In this document: positions 35,590 through 47,970 of the stretch, piece after piece
How the letters are laid out: every line of letters starts with the position of its first letter
Position numbering within the stretch: the stretch's first letter is position 1
Assembly (NCBI GenBank): GCA_028023455.1
Contig: JAQFVV010012394.1
Span: 30,084,010-30,148,009 of the forward strand
Length of the DNA stretch: 64,000 nucleotides
From: Epiperipatus broadwayi
Taxonomy: Eukaryota > Onychophora > Udeonychophora > Euonychophora > Peripatidae
Direction: 5' to 3'
The notes under the pieces: generated by a model
What the model was told of the DNA's origin: nothing
What the model saw: only the letters and a program-made list of their open reading frames with translations
Database searches by the model: none
Translations under genes and position numbers: made by a program

Positions 35590-36985
35590 ATGCGATATAT
35601 TATTTATTCAGTGGATGGGAGAGAGTTCAAGTTTTAGGCCTAAGAAATACATGAATTAAGACTCTAGCCTCATCTGGCTCCAGATTTGGTCAACTAGTCA
35701 AGGCTGACAAGTTCATTTATCCTCATCTTTTATCTTGTATTTGAAAAATTGATTAACCATTGAGTCATCACAGCCATGATCAAATATCATGCTACATTGG
35801 GCAGTCCAAATTGAGAAGTTAATAAAAGTGGCCAGTCTTGTTGATCCAAATTGACTCTTTTAAATTGCATCCTTAAGAAAAATGTTAGCTGGGTCATTGC
35901 CATTTATTTGGTCTAATGCTATATTACGGAGATCAAGTCCATGAATCACATTGATCCAGAATGTGGTCAATTGACTCCTCCTGTTTGTTACATAGGGGAC
36001 AAAGGGGGTTGATGTTGTAACCCCTTTGGTTGTGGAGAAAGGCCTCAGTGGGGAGTGCTCCAGGAATGATTTTTATTAAAAAATCAACAAATTTTGGACT
36101 CAGTTTGATGAATTTTATTAATTTGGAAAATCGAGAGATTCCTATTGGGAGTATATTAAAGGATTTAGTTTTTCTGGGAAACATTAATCGATAAACTTCC
36201 CAATATGATAATTTCCCTGAAAAAGGGAACCTGACGACTGGAAGTTTTGAATAATTACTGTATCTTGCTTTTGTAACTAAATGCTTCTCCATTTAGGTGG
36301 AGGTCGATCAAAAGGCTCTACCTTTTCCTTGTGGAAGGGGCACTCCATATTGGGATTATCCTTAAAAATCTTGAATAGTATATTATGAGTTCGTTGGAGG
36401 TAAAAAAATCTTCAGCAAGTGAAGGTTAATGCCATTAAGAAGCTTGGGGTTTTGTAGTATGTTGAGGCTAATGATGGAAGTCTTGCCTCCCCAACAAAGT
36501 TTTCTGCATAAGGTTTCTATTTTTTGGATAAATTTGCATGTGGGGAAAAAATCCTGTTAGATAATGTTATTTTGGGCAATGCTATAGCATTAAGTAGAGC
36601 TACCTTCCCCAACAAGACAGGTAGACCTTAGATAGTGATGTTACTATAGTATTGATCTTAGCTAATAAGGAAGCTTAGAGTTCCCTTCTCATAATAGATA
36701 GGGGGAGGCTAGGGGGAAGCTGAGAAATTTGAGGGGGGCTTCAAACCCACCTGGTATTTGCTTGCCTGATAGAATTGACCATTTGGCTGATTTTGCTTTG
36801 TTTATCCTGAGACCAAATTTGTGAGAAAATTGGTCCAGGAGTTCCTCAAGCCTAGGAACTCATTCCGAGATGAGAGGAACATCACCACATCATCTATATA
36901 GGAAATATGGCAAATGTTCTCCCTCAGCATGGGGATGGCTATCACAGTAAAGACAGCCTCAATGCTTAGCAAGCAAAATGGATAT
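35590..36985 (-). pseudogene. LINE reverse-transcriptase fragment (YIDD) with CCHC knuckle
   Basis: On the minus strand 36985-36870 reads ...VFTVIAIPMLRENICHISYI then DDVVMFLSSRNEF: the RT motif C is YIDD instead of the more usual F/YADD. The continuous frame 36292-35933 carries IIPGALPTEAFLHNQ and LCPLCNKQEESIDHILDQC (C-x2-C...H-x4-C), and continues as FWINVIHGLDLRNIALDQIN. Several frameshifts separate the pieces. The higher G+C and different motif spelling separate it from the plus-strand LINE family, so it is another clade. It is in sense orientation to the collagen gene. Confidence 0.75.
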
Positions 36986-37386
36986 GTTGTATGCTTTTGT
37001 ATATGTATGCATGAGACATTTATTTATTTATTATTTTTCCTAAATCCATGCCTTATACTGTTAGTGGTGTCCATTTTGGCAATTTTATGTGGATAGTATA
37101 TTACTTTTGTATGCATTCATCCTCTCCATGAGTGAGAGTGTGGCTTGCTTATTTATCAGCACTGCCTGCACATAGTTACCATGTGCCTATTCATGATATT
37201 AATGCGAGGGTGCCTATCTCATTTTCAGTACTGCCAATTCAAGTTACTGTGTGCTTATTCATATTTTTCATTATCCACTTTGCCAAAAATTTAATACAAT
37301 GTGTATTTTGGTGTGTTATAATATCTGACGGCATGTATATCTTTATATATTATTAGTTCTGTTACAAATTAAAACTAAAATATATT

Positions 37387-37640
37387 ATGAGTGCCAAGCA
37401 TAATTATTTCCTCCTCCTATCATAGATATTAGTAATATCATATTTGTGTTTCTATTTTGCATAATCTTTTTGCTATTTTTGTAAATCTATAAAAAATGTC
37501 TCACATTGATTTTATGAGTGCCAAGCATAATTATTTCCTCCTCCTATCATAGATATTAGTAATATCATATTTGTGTTTCTATTTTGCATAATCTTTTTGC
37601 TATTTTTGTAAATCTATAAAAAGTGTCTCACATTGATTTT
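37387..37640. repeat. Perfectly spaced tandem duplication, 127 bp x 2
   Basis: ATGAGTGCCAAGCATAATTA begins at 37387 and again at 37514. Both units run through CATCATATTTGTGTTTCTAT-like sequence to TCTCACATTGATTTT, with a single visible difference (AAAAATGTC versus AAAAGTGTC). This is a recent local duplication or an assembly duplication. Confidence 0.95.
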
Positions 37641-39401
37641 CAAACCTGGTTTGACTGTGTAAAGTATATAATATCTTACTGGTGGCCTGTAGGCCTATAG
37701 GTGTATCAGTTTACTCTGCATGTATAATATTTAAAGTAAACAGGATTAGATAAAAGTGAAAACTTTTGGGTGAAGATAAATGCTTTTTATATGTATAGTT
37801 TATTAATATTTTATTAGTCTAATTTATGATATTTAAAATGATGATTATTGCAAATAAATATTTTATTGTATAATTATTATTATCTCATAGTGTAAATAAA
37901 TATTTTTATTATTAATTAAATACATTTCTGTTTTGGTGGTATTATTACATTACCATCTTCATTACTTAGAAAATCTTAATTAATAAAATTTTATTATTAA
38001 TTATTTTAGAAGAGTATTTTTCAAGGGTCACATAGAATTTATTTATTTATTTTGCTTATTGTTCATTTTATCTGCATTAGAAGAAGAATGCACTTGTAAG
38101 GTAATTGGTTGCATAAAATATATTCTTCCAACCTGCTGCCTTATCCCATCAAAAGATATAAAACTTAGAAATGATTCCAAGTGGTAGATATGAAATAGTT
38201 ACTCTTAAAAAACTTTAAAATATTTAGAAATGTTCTAATTTGCTAACTATATGTTGCTTAAATATTTAAGCACTTCATTAATATGTATTCACATGTCTGC
38301 TAATTTAAAATAAAATGTTTAATGACAAAGCTAAGAGAAGAATTATAAAATGTTTAGAGTGTAACTTGAATAACTGACTCATTTTAGAGGTTTAAAGTAT
38401 GTTATCATTATCATTTTTCTGATGGCAAGTGCATTTTTATTTGGAATCCTGAGATATAGACATTTTAGAACATGATGTGAGATTTAAAAAAATTGTAAGA
38501 AGAACCTAAATAAATAAAACCTGAGATAAGATTTTAAGTTGATATAAGAATCTGATATATTAGTAATTATAATTAGTTATTATGCTGTCTATAAAAGGAC
38601 CATACTCTACAGAAAATTCATAGGTATTATGGTGCCATGTGACCTGTTCTTTTAGTAATCCTACACTACACATTTTGGTTTGTTACAATATACATATATT
38701 AAGTAAATTAAATACATTCAATCCAAACCACAGATAAAACTTTTTGAGAGAAAAGATCTGTTTGTCTTGATTCTCCTATCTCAATTCTTTTATAGAGGCC
38801 AATCTAAAAAAGCACTTTGAAAAGAAAGCATAAAAAATCATTTATATTATAAAGCTATATTTCAAATTGCTTAATTGACATTGGCAAAATTGTCCAATTT
38901 ACAGCTTTTAAATATCAAATTAGATAATTAAATATGTATTCATAATTTTTTTCCAGTGATTGATATTATGTAAGACATCAGATTAACAACTGAACAGCAG
39001 TTTATTAAGTAAATAAAATACTCTCAATCTAAAGCACAAATGTCAATTAAATTTAAAATAGAGGTTTTAATGTCATCAGTTTATAATCTTCATGCTTTCT
39101 TTCCAAATAAATTCAGATTAGCCTATATAAATGAATTTAGGTAAAAAAGCTAAGATGGATCTTCTCTTCAAAAGCTTTATCTTGTGTGGTGGATTGAAAG
39201 TATCTCATTTACTTAAAAAAACCAGCTGGAGTGTTAATCTAGTATCTTATGTAATATTCAGTACTGGGAAAATTGTATATATATATTAATTCTAATATTT
39301 TTACGGATAAAAGATGTCATATTATTATTACTATTTGTGAGATATTCCGTGTAGTGAAAAAGCTAAATGCTGACATTTCAGTACAATATCAAGTACCTTC
39401 C
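37641..39401. other. Intronic DNA, nothing recognised
   Basis: A+T-rich with no coding frame or shared repeat found. Confidence 0.5.
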
Positions 39402-40208
39402 TCAGAATGTCCTCTTTCTCAAATCATAAGAATGCACATGAGATTTAAAATTGTTTTTATTGTTTTCTTTCTCCTCATATTTAAATTCTATTGGTTGAGA
39501 AGTTTTAAAATTTATTTTCTCTTCCAATAGCTTCTTCCAAATGTTGTTAATCTTCTTTAATTCACACCTTTCATTTATGCTCTTGGGCCTTTTAAAAATC
39601 TCTATAGCTTCTCTTAGCAATCTCTGGTCATATTGTTCAATTTTTGCTAAAATATTTGTTTTTTCAAAATTGATATCATGATTTGTTAATTTTATATGAG
39701 AATAAATAGCTGATAAATTGGATTTTTCTCTCATTGCCAAAATGTGTTCTTCCTTTCTAATATTTATTCTACGATTATTCTGTCCTATATATGTATGTGG
39801 ACAGACCCTACATGGAATTTCATATACAACATGACACTCCAAAGCAATTTTATCTTTAGGAAGTGGAAATATTTCACTAATTTTCTTATAAGTAGTGTAA
39901 ATTGTGTGAATATTATTATTTTTTAAAATGTTACCAATTCTATCAGTTACTCCTTTTATATATGGCAAAATTGTCTTAATTTTTGATGTATCAAAATCTT
40001 TTTTCTTTTGATATGTATAAGCCCTATTAATAATGTTGTAATTAAAACCGTTATGAAGAAGCATTTTATTAGTAGCAAAAAGGTCCTGGTGAAAATGGCT
40101 ATCATCAGAAAGTCTCTTTGTTCTATCCAATAATGTATTTGCTACTGAAAATAGTTGTGCAGGATGGTGATGAGAGGAAAAATGCAGATATCTCCCAGTG
40201 TGTGTTGG
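39402..40208 (-). pseudogene. Penelope-like element: RT thumb plus GIY-YIG endonuclease, 5'-truncated
   Basis: This is the C-terminal third of a Penelope-like retroelement protein, about 269 codons without interruption. The minus frame opens at 40208 with PTHTGRYLHFSSHHHPAQL, the conserved PLE block after the RT palm, and continues VANTLLDRTKRL. Next comes LPYIKGVTDRIGNILKNNNI, the usual linker, then the endonuclease: HVVYEIPCRVCPHTYIGQ (GIY-YIG equivalent with the PLE Cys pair) and RRINIRKEEH (catalytic Arg and the PLE-type EEH). SHIKLTNHDINFE follows. In other PLEs this nuclease nicks target DNA. The RT catalytic core is missing, so the copy cannot move by itself. A stop (TAA) lies immediately 5' of PTHT, at the join with the inverted arm. 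Confidence 0.9.
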
Positions 40209-40395
40209 TTATTGGATAGAACAAAGAGACTTTATGATGATAGCCATTTTCACCGGGACCTTTTTGCTACTAATAAAATGCTTCTTCATAACGGTTTTAA
40301 TTACAACATTATTAATAGGGCTTATACATATCAAAAGAAAAAAGATTTTGATACATCAAAAATTAAGACAATTTTGCCATATATAAAAGGAGTTG
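40209..40395 (+). mobile_element. Inverted head-to-head partial copy of the Penelope-like element
   Basis: The plus strand reads LLDRTKRLYDDSHFHRDLFA and on to KIKTILPYIKGV, the same protein segment as the minus-strand arm, with only a few substitutions (RLYDD versus RLSDD, FHRDL versus FHQDL). The arm starts where the left arm's coding sequence begins, so the two copies face outward from 40208/40209 with no spacer, and it stops after KGV at about 40395. Inverted partial copies joined to the 5' end are a known structural habit of Penelope-like elements. Confidence 0.88.
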
Positions 40396-40450
40396 CCATA
40401 ATAATACATTGTAAATATTCCATGGTTTATAAACTTTGACTGATGTGTTC

Positions 40451-40530
<80 letters not shown>
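40451..40530. repeat. (AT)n microsatellite, about 80 bp
   Basis: Nearly pure AT dinucleotides. They sit about 55 bp outside the end of the inverted PLE arm and may mark a favoured insertion environment. Confidence 0.97.
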
Positions 40531-40532
<2 letters not shown>

Positions 40533-41479
40533 GCCCTTTTCTATAGGTCAGTAATAGTTCATAACAGTCAATTACTAAAAATTTTAAATTTAGAATATGT
40601 TCTTTTAATACATTAATTATATTAAGTCAATTATATCTTTAAAGTACAATTTGAAGCTAAAGAGAATATGTAGTATATAAAATCATTTAAAAATAGTTAT
40701 GTAAAGCTTAAAATATTGTTTCATATGGTTGTAAAAGCTGGCCATATTAAATAACACAGCTATAAAAATTAAAAGTATATTTAATAAATTCGATTTTAAT
40801 AGTTTAAAACTGATAAGTTAATAAATACAGTGTTTAAATTTATAATCATATTTAATAGTCAAAATTAATATAGTATATTTTAAAAATAAACTTTATGATG
40901 GTGAAAATTATATCTAGTTCTATATTTTTAAAATTATTCTTCCAAATTTTTTATAATTATTTTATATAATATAATAAGTGTATCAATTTTATAAATCTAG
41001 GCAGAGAAATAGATTAAAAATCGTCTGTCAAAGTTATTAATCATGTGACTTTTAATGTATACTTTCACACACACACGCTTGTTAGAATTTAATAACAAAG
41101 TTTGTGTATTATAGAGTTGGATATAATGATTATTTATCATAGAAGTGAATATTAAAATATTACGTAGTTATTTCCAAATGCTTAAATGATGTAATAAAGA
41201 CGAATACATTCATAATATAAAAATTAAATATTTTATTTAAATAAAAATAGATAAATTGAATATTAAGAAATGGAATAAGTTATTAAATGTTATTTTAAAA
41301 GTTATTTTAAAAAATTAAATAATTTAAATAAAGTTATAATTGAATTAAAAGTGGTATTTTAAATAATATTTTAAGTTCATTACGTCATAATTTCTAATTT
41401 TGAAATTCAATTCTACTATAAACGAAAAATATGTAAATTTGTTCTCAAGCTAAAGTAAGAATTAACCAATAGGAATAGG

Positions 41480-44400
41480 TATTCTTACAGACTATAAATA
41501 TGAATTGCACGGGGTTATCAGGGGAGATTAATAATGTATTGAAACCGGAGAAAGGTAAATTATAACTATCAAAAAGATAGTATTTTTAAAATTTTTATTT
41601 TAGTCAATTTTTTTTGGTACTTTCTTATCGTTTATTTTGCAAAAAACTAATTGATAATTTTAAAGAAGTATTTTGCAAAAGGAAAGTTTAGAAAAAAATT
41701 ATATATTTAGAAACTTCGTGGAGATGATTTTCTAATTTTTTAAAAGTTACTTGCCAGTAGTATTTTATCTGAAATTTAACCTAGACTACGCAATAGAGAT
41801 GGATATACTACGAAATAAAATGGATATAAATTGTAATACTGTAAAAATGTTTGGAATATTTGTTGATACAGCTTTATTAATGCATAACTGAAGAACTGTT
41901 TTGGTACATAAAAAACCACAGCTCGGACATCATATGGAGTCTAATGAAGAAATTGGAGACGCATTATTATTTAGATAAGTTTAGCCAAGATTTATTTTTT
42001 TAAAAGTAGTAATAAGACAAATATATCTTATGAATCATTTATATAATATGATATTCAAAGGAGTAAAATGTTATATCCTTTCTGAAGGTAACATTTTTAA
42101 AAAATATTTTCAAGAATTAAAGAAAGAACCCAGGAGAATATGTTACAGAAGCGTTTTTGATATTAAAATATCTGGTCTTAGAATTATTTAAAAATGTATT
42201 TAGAAAAGATTTGTTTAAAAGTACTTGAAGTTTTTTTTTTATTTTTAAAAGAGATTTATAAAAAATACCAAATGAAAGTTTAAATGTATCAAGAAGGAAA
42301 CATATATAAAAAAGTGAACACATAGTTGAATAAAAGATGGATCCATGGAAATACAAATAGTACTTAAAAGTTTATCGAATATTTTTAAAGTTAAATTAGA
42401 TGGATTGATGCATCGGATACGCAGAGAATATTGGTAGAGAAGATTAAGAAGCTTCAAGGGATTAATTAATATTATGATTTAATAATTATCATCCTAAATA
42501 CTAAAACCAAGGATTATTTTCTATAAATTTTACTAAATGGATTAATAATTATTTTTATTTTAAACTTTAACGCGCTTGGAGGAGAACATTTTTAAAAACT
42601 CTAGAGAAAATAATAAACATTTTGGACTTATCAGGAACTATCGTCAAGAAAATATGTAATTATAGTTTTGATTCCTTTTATTTTGTTAACCTAGTTTAAA
42701 TCTAAATTTTTATATAAGATTAGGAAAAACATAAAAACATTAATTTATTAATATTAAAATTTTATAATATAACAATCTAATAATTTAGCTAAAAATATTT
42801 TAATATAAAGTGTATGGGTGTGAATTTTTTTTATATCTGCAATGCTCAAGTGGATAAAGGAAGCCTACTGAACACGATGACTAGATAAAGGTTATTGGTA
42901 ATAATAATAACTATTGATAATTTATAATGTATATTTTTTTTGTTTTCTTTAGATCATCCATAAATTGGAAGAATGAAGTGTAAAAGTTTTTTTACTTATA
43001 TGTACCGCATTTCATACAACATTTTAAAAAACATTATGAGATAGGATTGATTTGAAAATATGCATACGACGATTATTTTTTTTTTTATTAGTGATATAAT
43101 CCAACATAACAAATAATTATGTGATTCTTTTAAAATTTTCATGTTATTGGATATTCAAATATTGTCTAAGTAGATTGTATATGATTAGACATATAGAATA
43201 ATGAAGTAAGCAGACTTTTCTTGTGGAACAGCTAGATTGTTTAACTATTAATGAATTTTATTTATTGTTTTGTAAATGCAGATAGTTATTTATCGATGTA
43301 AGATGTGGAAAATCTTGAGAAATAATGTTGAGATAGTGGCTTGGAAGTACTTAGTGAACAGGAAACCAAGATGATGTTTTAAGAAATAGGATGTTATAAG
43401 GAATGGAAATAATATTTAGTCTTTATGTGAATATCAGCATAGTTAACAAAGCCCTATGACTGATACACATTTTATTTGGACAGTGTTTATATTTCTTTAA
43501 ATATTTGATGTTCTAATAAAGCTGAAGAAATAGCTTTAACATCGTCCCTGTACTAGAGGATATTAGGCAGGTAAATGTCATACCTCTTCGCACTGTGCCA
43601 TGATTTTGAGATATGTTAAGAGTAATACTCTAGCTTTCTTCCTTAATCCTATGCATCTGTTTTCGCTATCTTTATTTCATGTAACTGCATCGTTCAGTAA
43701 GATATGTTTAAGAGAAATGATAAATAATTTAGAACTTAGGTTATGCTATCGTTTTGTATAAGATTGGTTTATTTGCTTAGAAGGAATAGGACGTTATAAC
43801 TTAAAATTGAAGATCCAAAGTATCCTAAGGAAAGAAAAGAATCATAGAATATATTTTGAATTTTATTTCGGAAATGAAATATAAACTTTTTTAAAATAAA
43901 GTATCTAAACAAAGATATTTTCTTTAAAGTGATAATAATTTTAAATGCTTTAGTATTATTTTTTTTAAAGAGAAAAATAAGTATTGCATATTTTTAAAAT
44001 ACAATAGTACAAAGTAAATTATGTAAACAATATGCATAGTATATTTTTTGTTTATTGATTAACAGAAATATATTGATGATTACACTTATATCATACTAAA
44101 GTAAGGCTTAAAGAAGAATATATTATGATTAGTAAACATTGTGTGATAAATACTAAAATCTAGTACTGAATTTTGGATAATATTTTGTGTAACATCTTTG
44201 ACTTTGCAAGATGATATTTTTTTTAATATTTTGAGAAATCCATACTCATTATAAAATTTTGTTTTCTATAGAATGTTTTCTAAGTATGAATTTTTTAAAA
44301 ATAAGATAGTTTAATAATATTAAGGATAAAATGCTGTTGCTAATAAAGTAGATAAATATATTTGTAATAAGTTAACCATAATGAGAAACCAAATAGTAAC

Positions 44401-44640
44401 ATTTTTTTTAAATTTTGTCCTAAATCTAAATAAAGATATAATTGAAATATAAATTATTTTTTTTATAACCCGGTAGATCAAACTGTAAAGTAAAAAAGTT
44501 AAGGATATCCACTGTAAATAGTGTAAATAAATTGTTTATTTATTTGTTGTTAGTAATAAACTTTGTTAAATTTTGTTATTTCAAAAGTTTTGTGTCCGAG
44601 TTATTTATTTCTCCACATTGCTGCATGAAATCACGATATA
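41480..44640 (+). promoter_or_regulatory. Promoter-like TATA site to AATAAA; possible non-coding transcript
   Basis: ACTATAAATATGAATTGCAC (about 41491) has a good TATA box followed within 30 bp by a G+C-richer patch (CGGGGTTATCAGGGGAG), a donor-like GAGAAAG|GTAAAT near 41554 and an acceptor-like TTTTCTTTAG|ATC near 42952. At 44557-44605 AATAAACTTTG precedes a GT-rich stretch (TTTTGTGTCCGAG), as at a cleavage/polyadenylation site or in an LTR. No long open frame lies between. It may be a non-coding gene, a decayed LTR element or coincidence. The rest of the stretch shows nothing else. Confidence 0.25.
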
Positions 44641-45519
44641 TGCATAATAATTGAAACAAATATATAATTTTGCACAAAAAGATAAATAGAGAATTATTTA
44701 AGAATTTAAATATTTTATTAGTATTCATTTAATTAAATAATTATAATTTTACATTGTTTTATTGGTCATAAATCAGTTATCACAATAGTATACTGAATTA
44801 TATGCTATCAGTTGCCACACATCCTTTGTTTATCAGATTATCATATGCTACCATGTATTTATTAAATTATTACATGAAGATAAAAGATTATATAAAATTA
44901 TTTTATTATTTTATTATGGTAATAAAAATATAATGAAAAGAAAAGATATCCAGTAATAGTTAAACAATGAAGAATATTATTATTATTATTATTATTTATT
45001 ATTATTAGTTTCAGTGTAGTAGATTATGACATAAAATCCCTTCTCATATTTTACTACCGTATTTTTATTAATTTAGAATAAACTTTATGAACCTGAGATT
45101 ATTTTATTTGAGCTAGATTATTATAAATAGAAGATTAAGATTTAATTATTGGTTTAATCTTAGTGAGTAGAAGTTATTAAAGTCGTAAGAATACTATGAG
45201 TTTGTTATTTAAAATAGTAATAAAGGGGGATAGTGTTCTTATGCCATTGAGGTAATATCCTGTGGGATATTGGCTCAATGTAATCTATCTTGTCACTTGT
45301 ATTTTCACTTCAAGTCTCATGAAAATATTAAATATTTATTTAATTTATTTTATAAACTGAACCTTATTCGTATTTTAAATTTGAGCTAGTGAAACATTTT
45401 AATTTTAATGTTGAATATTTTATTTATTAATTAATAACTGAGCTAGAACCCGTTTTATTTTATATCATATATTATCTGGAAGTGAGAATGCACGAGATTT
45501 CAGGATAGAATATATATAT

Positions 45520-45535
45520 ATATATACACACACAC
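45520..45535. repeat. Short (AT)n(AC)n microsatellite
   Basis: TATATATATATACACACACA; one of several short dinucleotide runs around the MITE cluster at 45.5-46.4 kb. Confidence 0.85.
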
Positions 45536-45793
45536 ACAATAAGTGCTCATCAAATCTTTCAACTTTAATGGGTAAGCATTAATATTCTCTACCCACCAAC
45601 TCTTCAACCATTCATATCACTGAAATTCCAAGGATGGAATACTCAAAGTCCTTGTTGGTGTCAATATTATTGTCATACCCATCTTCACTTTAAATCACTC
45701 TGACCCCTCATATATAGGACCTTCATATGTCAATTTAAATATACAGAAAGAGGGATGGGCAGTTATGTAATATTTAAATTCCTATATATTATC

Positions 45794-45918
45794 TATACTA
45801 AATTTAATGAAATTATAAGGACTTGGAACTCAAACTTTCAAGCTCCTCACAGCTATCCACTCTATCTTATACAACTGATACACATGACCACATACATATT
45901 AAACAGATAAATTATCTG

Positions 45919-45956
<38 letters not shown>

Positions 45957-46376
45957 TGGTGAACCAATATTCATCAGTTGATTTAGATTACCATCTCCCA
46001 CACATATATACAACCACTGTTCAATTAATATTAAGATAGCAAATCTTCAACTTTAATGGACAAGCTACAATCTTCTCCACCCTCCAAGTCTTCAGATTTT
46101 CAATGGTATGGATGGCTGAAGAGTTGAAGGATGGACAAAATTGAAGCTTGTTTATTGAAGTTTAAAATATATTGTTAATATAAACTGAGCACTGATTGTA
46201 TATATGTCCAACGGATGATGATCTGGACCAACTGATGAGCACTGATTCAGAAAGAAATATGTATCTTTTCACATGTATGTGGCCATGTGTATTGGTTGTA
46301 TAAGATGAAGTGGATAGCTGTGGGGAGTTTGAAAGTCTAATAGCAAGTCCTTCTACTTACATTAAGTTTAATATAG
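45794..46376. mobile_element. MITE family E with about 110-bp terminal inverted repeats
   Basis: The left arm (TATACTAAATTTAATGAAAT... GGACTTGGAACTCAAACTTT) is complemented by the right arm (GGGAGTTTGAAAGTCTAATA ... TTACATTAAGTTTAATATAG). The arms also share CACATGACCACATACAT and its complement. A second palindrome lies inside (46045-46165: TTCAACTTTAATGGACAAGC against GAAGCTTGTTTATTGAAG). The latter motif also occurs at 45558-45580, hinting at a nested insertion. A (AT)n run of 32 bp sits at about 45922, and another follows at about 46402-46436. It is non-coding. Confidence 0.65.
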
Positions 46377-46396
46377 AAATTATATATGTATTTAAG

Positions 46397-46439
<43 letters not shown>

Positions 46440-46759
46440 CGCCTGAAGCTGTAATTGCCAATTTTTTTAATTTTTAAATTAATATAATCCCCTATACTGC
46501 CTTGGGTAAGATTAACAAAACTTATAAAAAGAGATCTCAGGAGGATTTTCATAGATATGTATACACTTTACAAGGTTATAGCATGCCCTTAAATTCAATA
46601 CTTGCAAATTTAAAAGTTGTGGTCCACTTTCTAAGGTAATCCTCACTGGTAGATTTAGAAAAATAGAAATAAAAATTGATTTTTTAAAAAAAACAACAAC
46701 AATCCGACTAGAAGATGAAATCCAGCATATAACTACCAAATAATACAAAACCTCTGTCA

Positions 46760-47970
46760 GATAATGAAAATTATTCTTCACATATAAAGTGTGATAAACA
46801 GAGTGATAAAATTCAAAAAACATTAATCACAAAAAATTATTTGCCAAGCGCTTTCGGTACTGTACCAGAATCATGGTGACATATTGAAACTGAATGGTTA
46901 ATATTCCAGAGCATGCTCAGTGAAACACTAGTCTCATTTTTAGACTTCCCAATAAACCAAGCCTTTTTCAACTTCCTCTTTCTATCATTTGATTCATTGC
47001 ACACAGTATTGATATTTTTAAGATAAAACTCATGTCCACAACTACTTTCGTGATTTGAAAAAAAACAGAATTAACCTGTGAATCACTTTTAGATTTTTTA
47101 TACTGATAAGCATGTTGTTGCAATCATGTCAATATATTAGCCTTAGTTTCACCATAATAGTTAGTATTATAACCAATTTCTTTGCAGGCAATGGAATAAA
47201 CCACTTCATACCTATTCATTTCTTCCACACTATCATTTGAATTATTCATTAGTCTATTTAAACATAAAGGTGATTGGAATCCTATATTATATTATGCAAG
47301 CAGTTGAGTTTGTTTTATCATAATGTGAAGTTTAAATATAAAGTGGATGTAAAAAATAAAAGTCAAAAAGTGTTTTTTCTTTGCTTACATGCCATCTATA
47401 AGTACGGAATTAAAAAATATAATTGGTAAAGATTATAATATAGGATTCTGATCACGTTTGTGTTTAAATAAACTAATAAATAATTCAAAGGATAGTGTGG
47501 AAGAAATGAATAGGTATTAAATTATTCTATTGCCTACAAAGAAATAACTGCTATCTATTATGGTGAAATGAAGGATAAGATATGAACGCAATTGCAACAA
47601 CATGTTTATTAGCCTAAAAAATTTAAAAGTGATTCACAGTTTAATTCTGTTTTTTCAAATCATGAAAATAATTGTGGACATGAGTTTTATCCTCAAAATG
47701 TCACTACTGTCTGCAATGAATCAAACAATAGAAAGAGGAAGTTGAAAGAGGCTTGGTTTATTACAAAGTCTAAAAACGTTATCAATCAGCGTAACACGAT
47801 GGTTCCACTGAGCATGCACTGGAATATTAACCATTCAGTTCCAGTATGTCACCATAATTCTGGTATATGGTACTGAAAGTGCTTGGCAAAAAGTTTTTTA
47901 TGATTAATGTTTTTTGAATTTTAGCTACTGTGCTTATCACACTTTATAAGTGAAGAATAATTTTCATATA
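46760..47970. mobile_element. Second Penelope-like relic: head-to-head inverted repeat, 0.54-kb arms
   Basis: The left arm (46760-47297) and right arm (47432-47970) are inverted copies around a 134-bp spacer; for example CTGAATGGTTAATATTCCAG near 46893 is the complement of CTGGAATATTAACCATTCAG near 47819. The left arm read on the minus strand gives VVYSIACKEIGYNTNYYGET followed by LQQHAYQYKKSKSDSQ. The right arm on the plus strand gives the same in broken form (YYGEMKDKI, QLQQHVY). This is a GIY-YIG-type nuclease of a PLE family different from the 39.4-kb one. Stops and indels occur in both arms. Both arms point outward, the same architecture as the other PLE. Confidence 0.75.

Noticed and set aside
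37132-37356. 74-codon frame in a G+C-richer patch
   Set aside because: Directly upstream (minus sense) of the YIDD LINE fragment; no domain and no continuity, so probably decayed element or chance.
46512-46823. 103-codon minus-strand frame
   Set aside because: It straddles the boundary of the inverted PLE relic and flanking DNA; composition is Phe/Tyr/Leu-rich without a motif.
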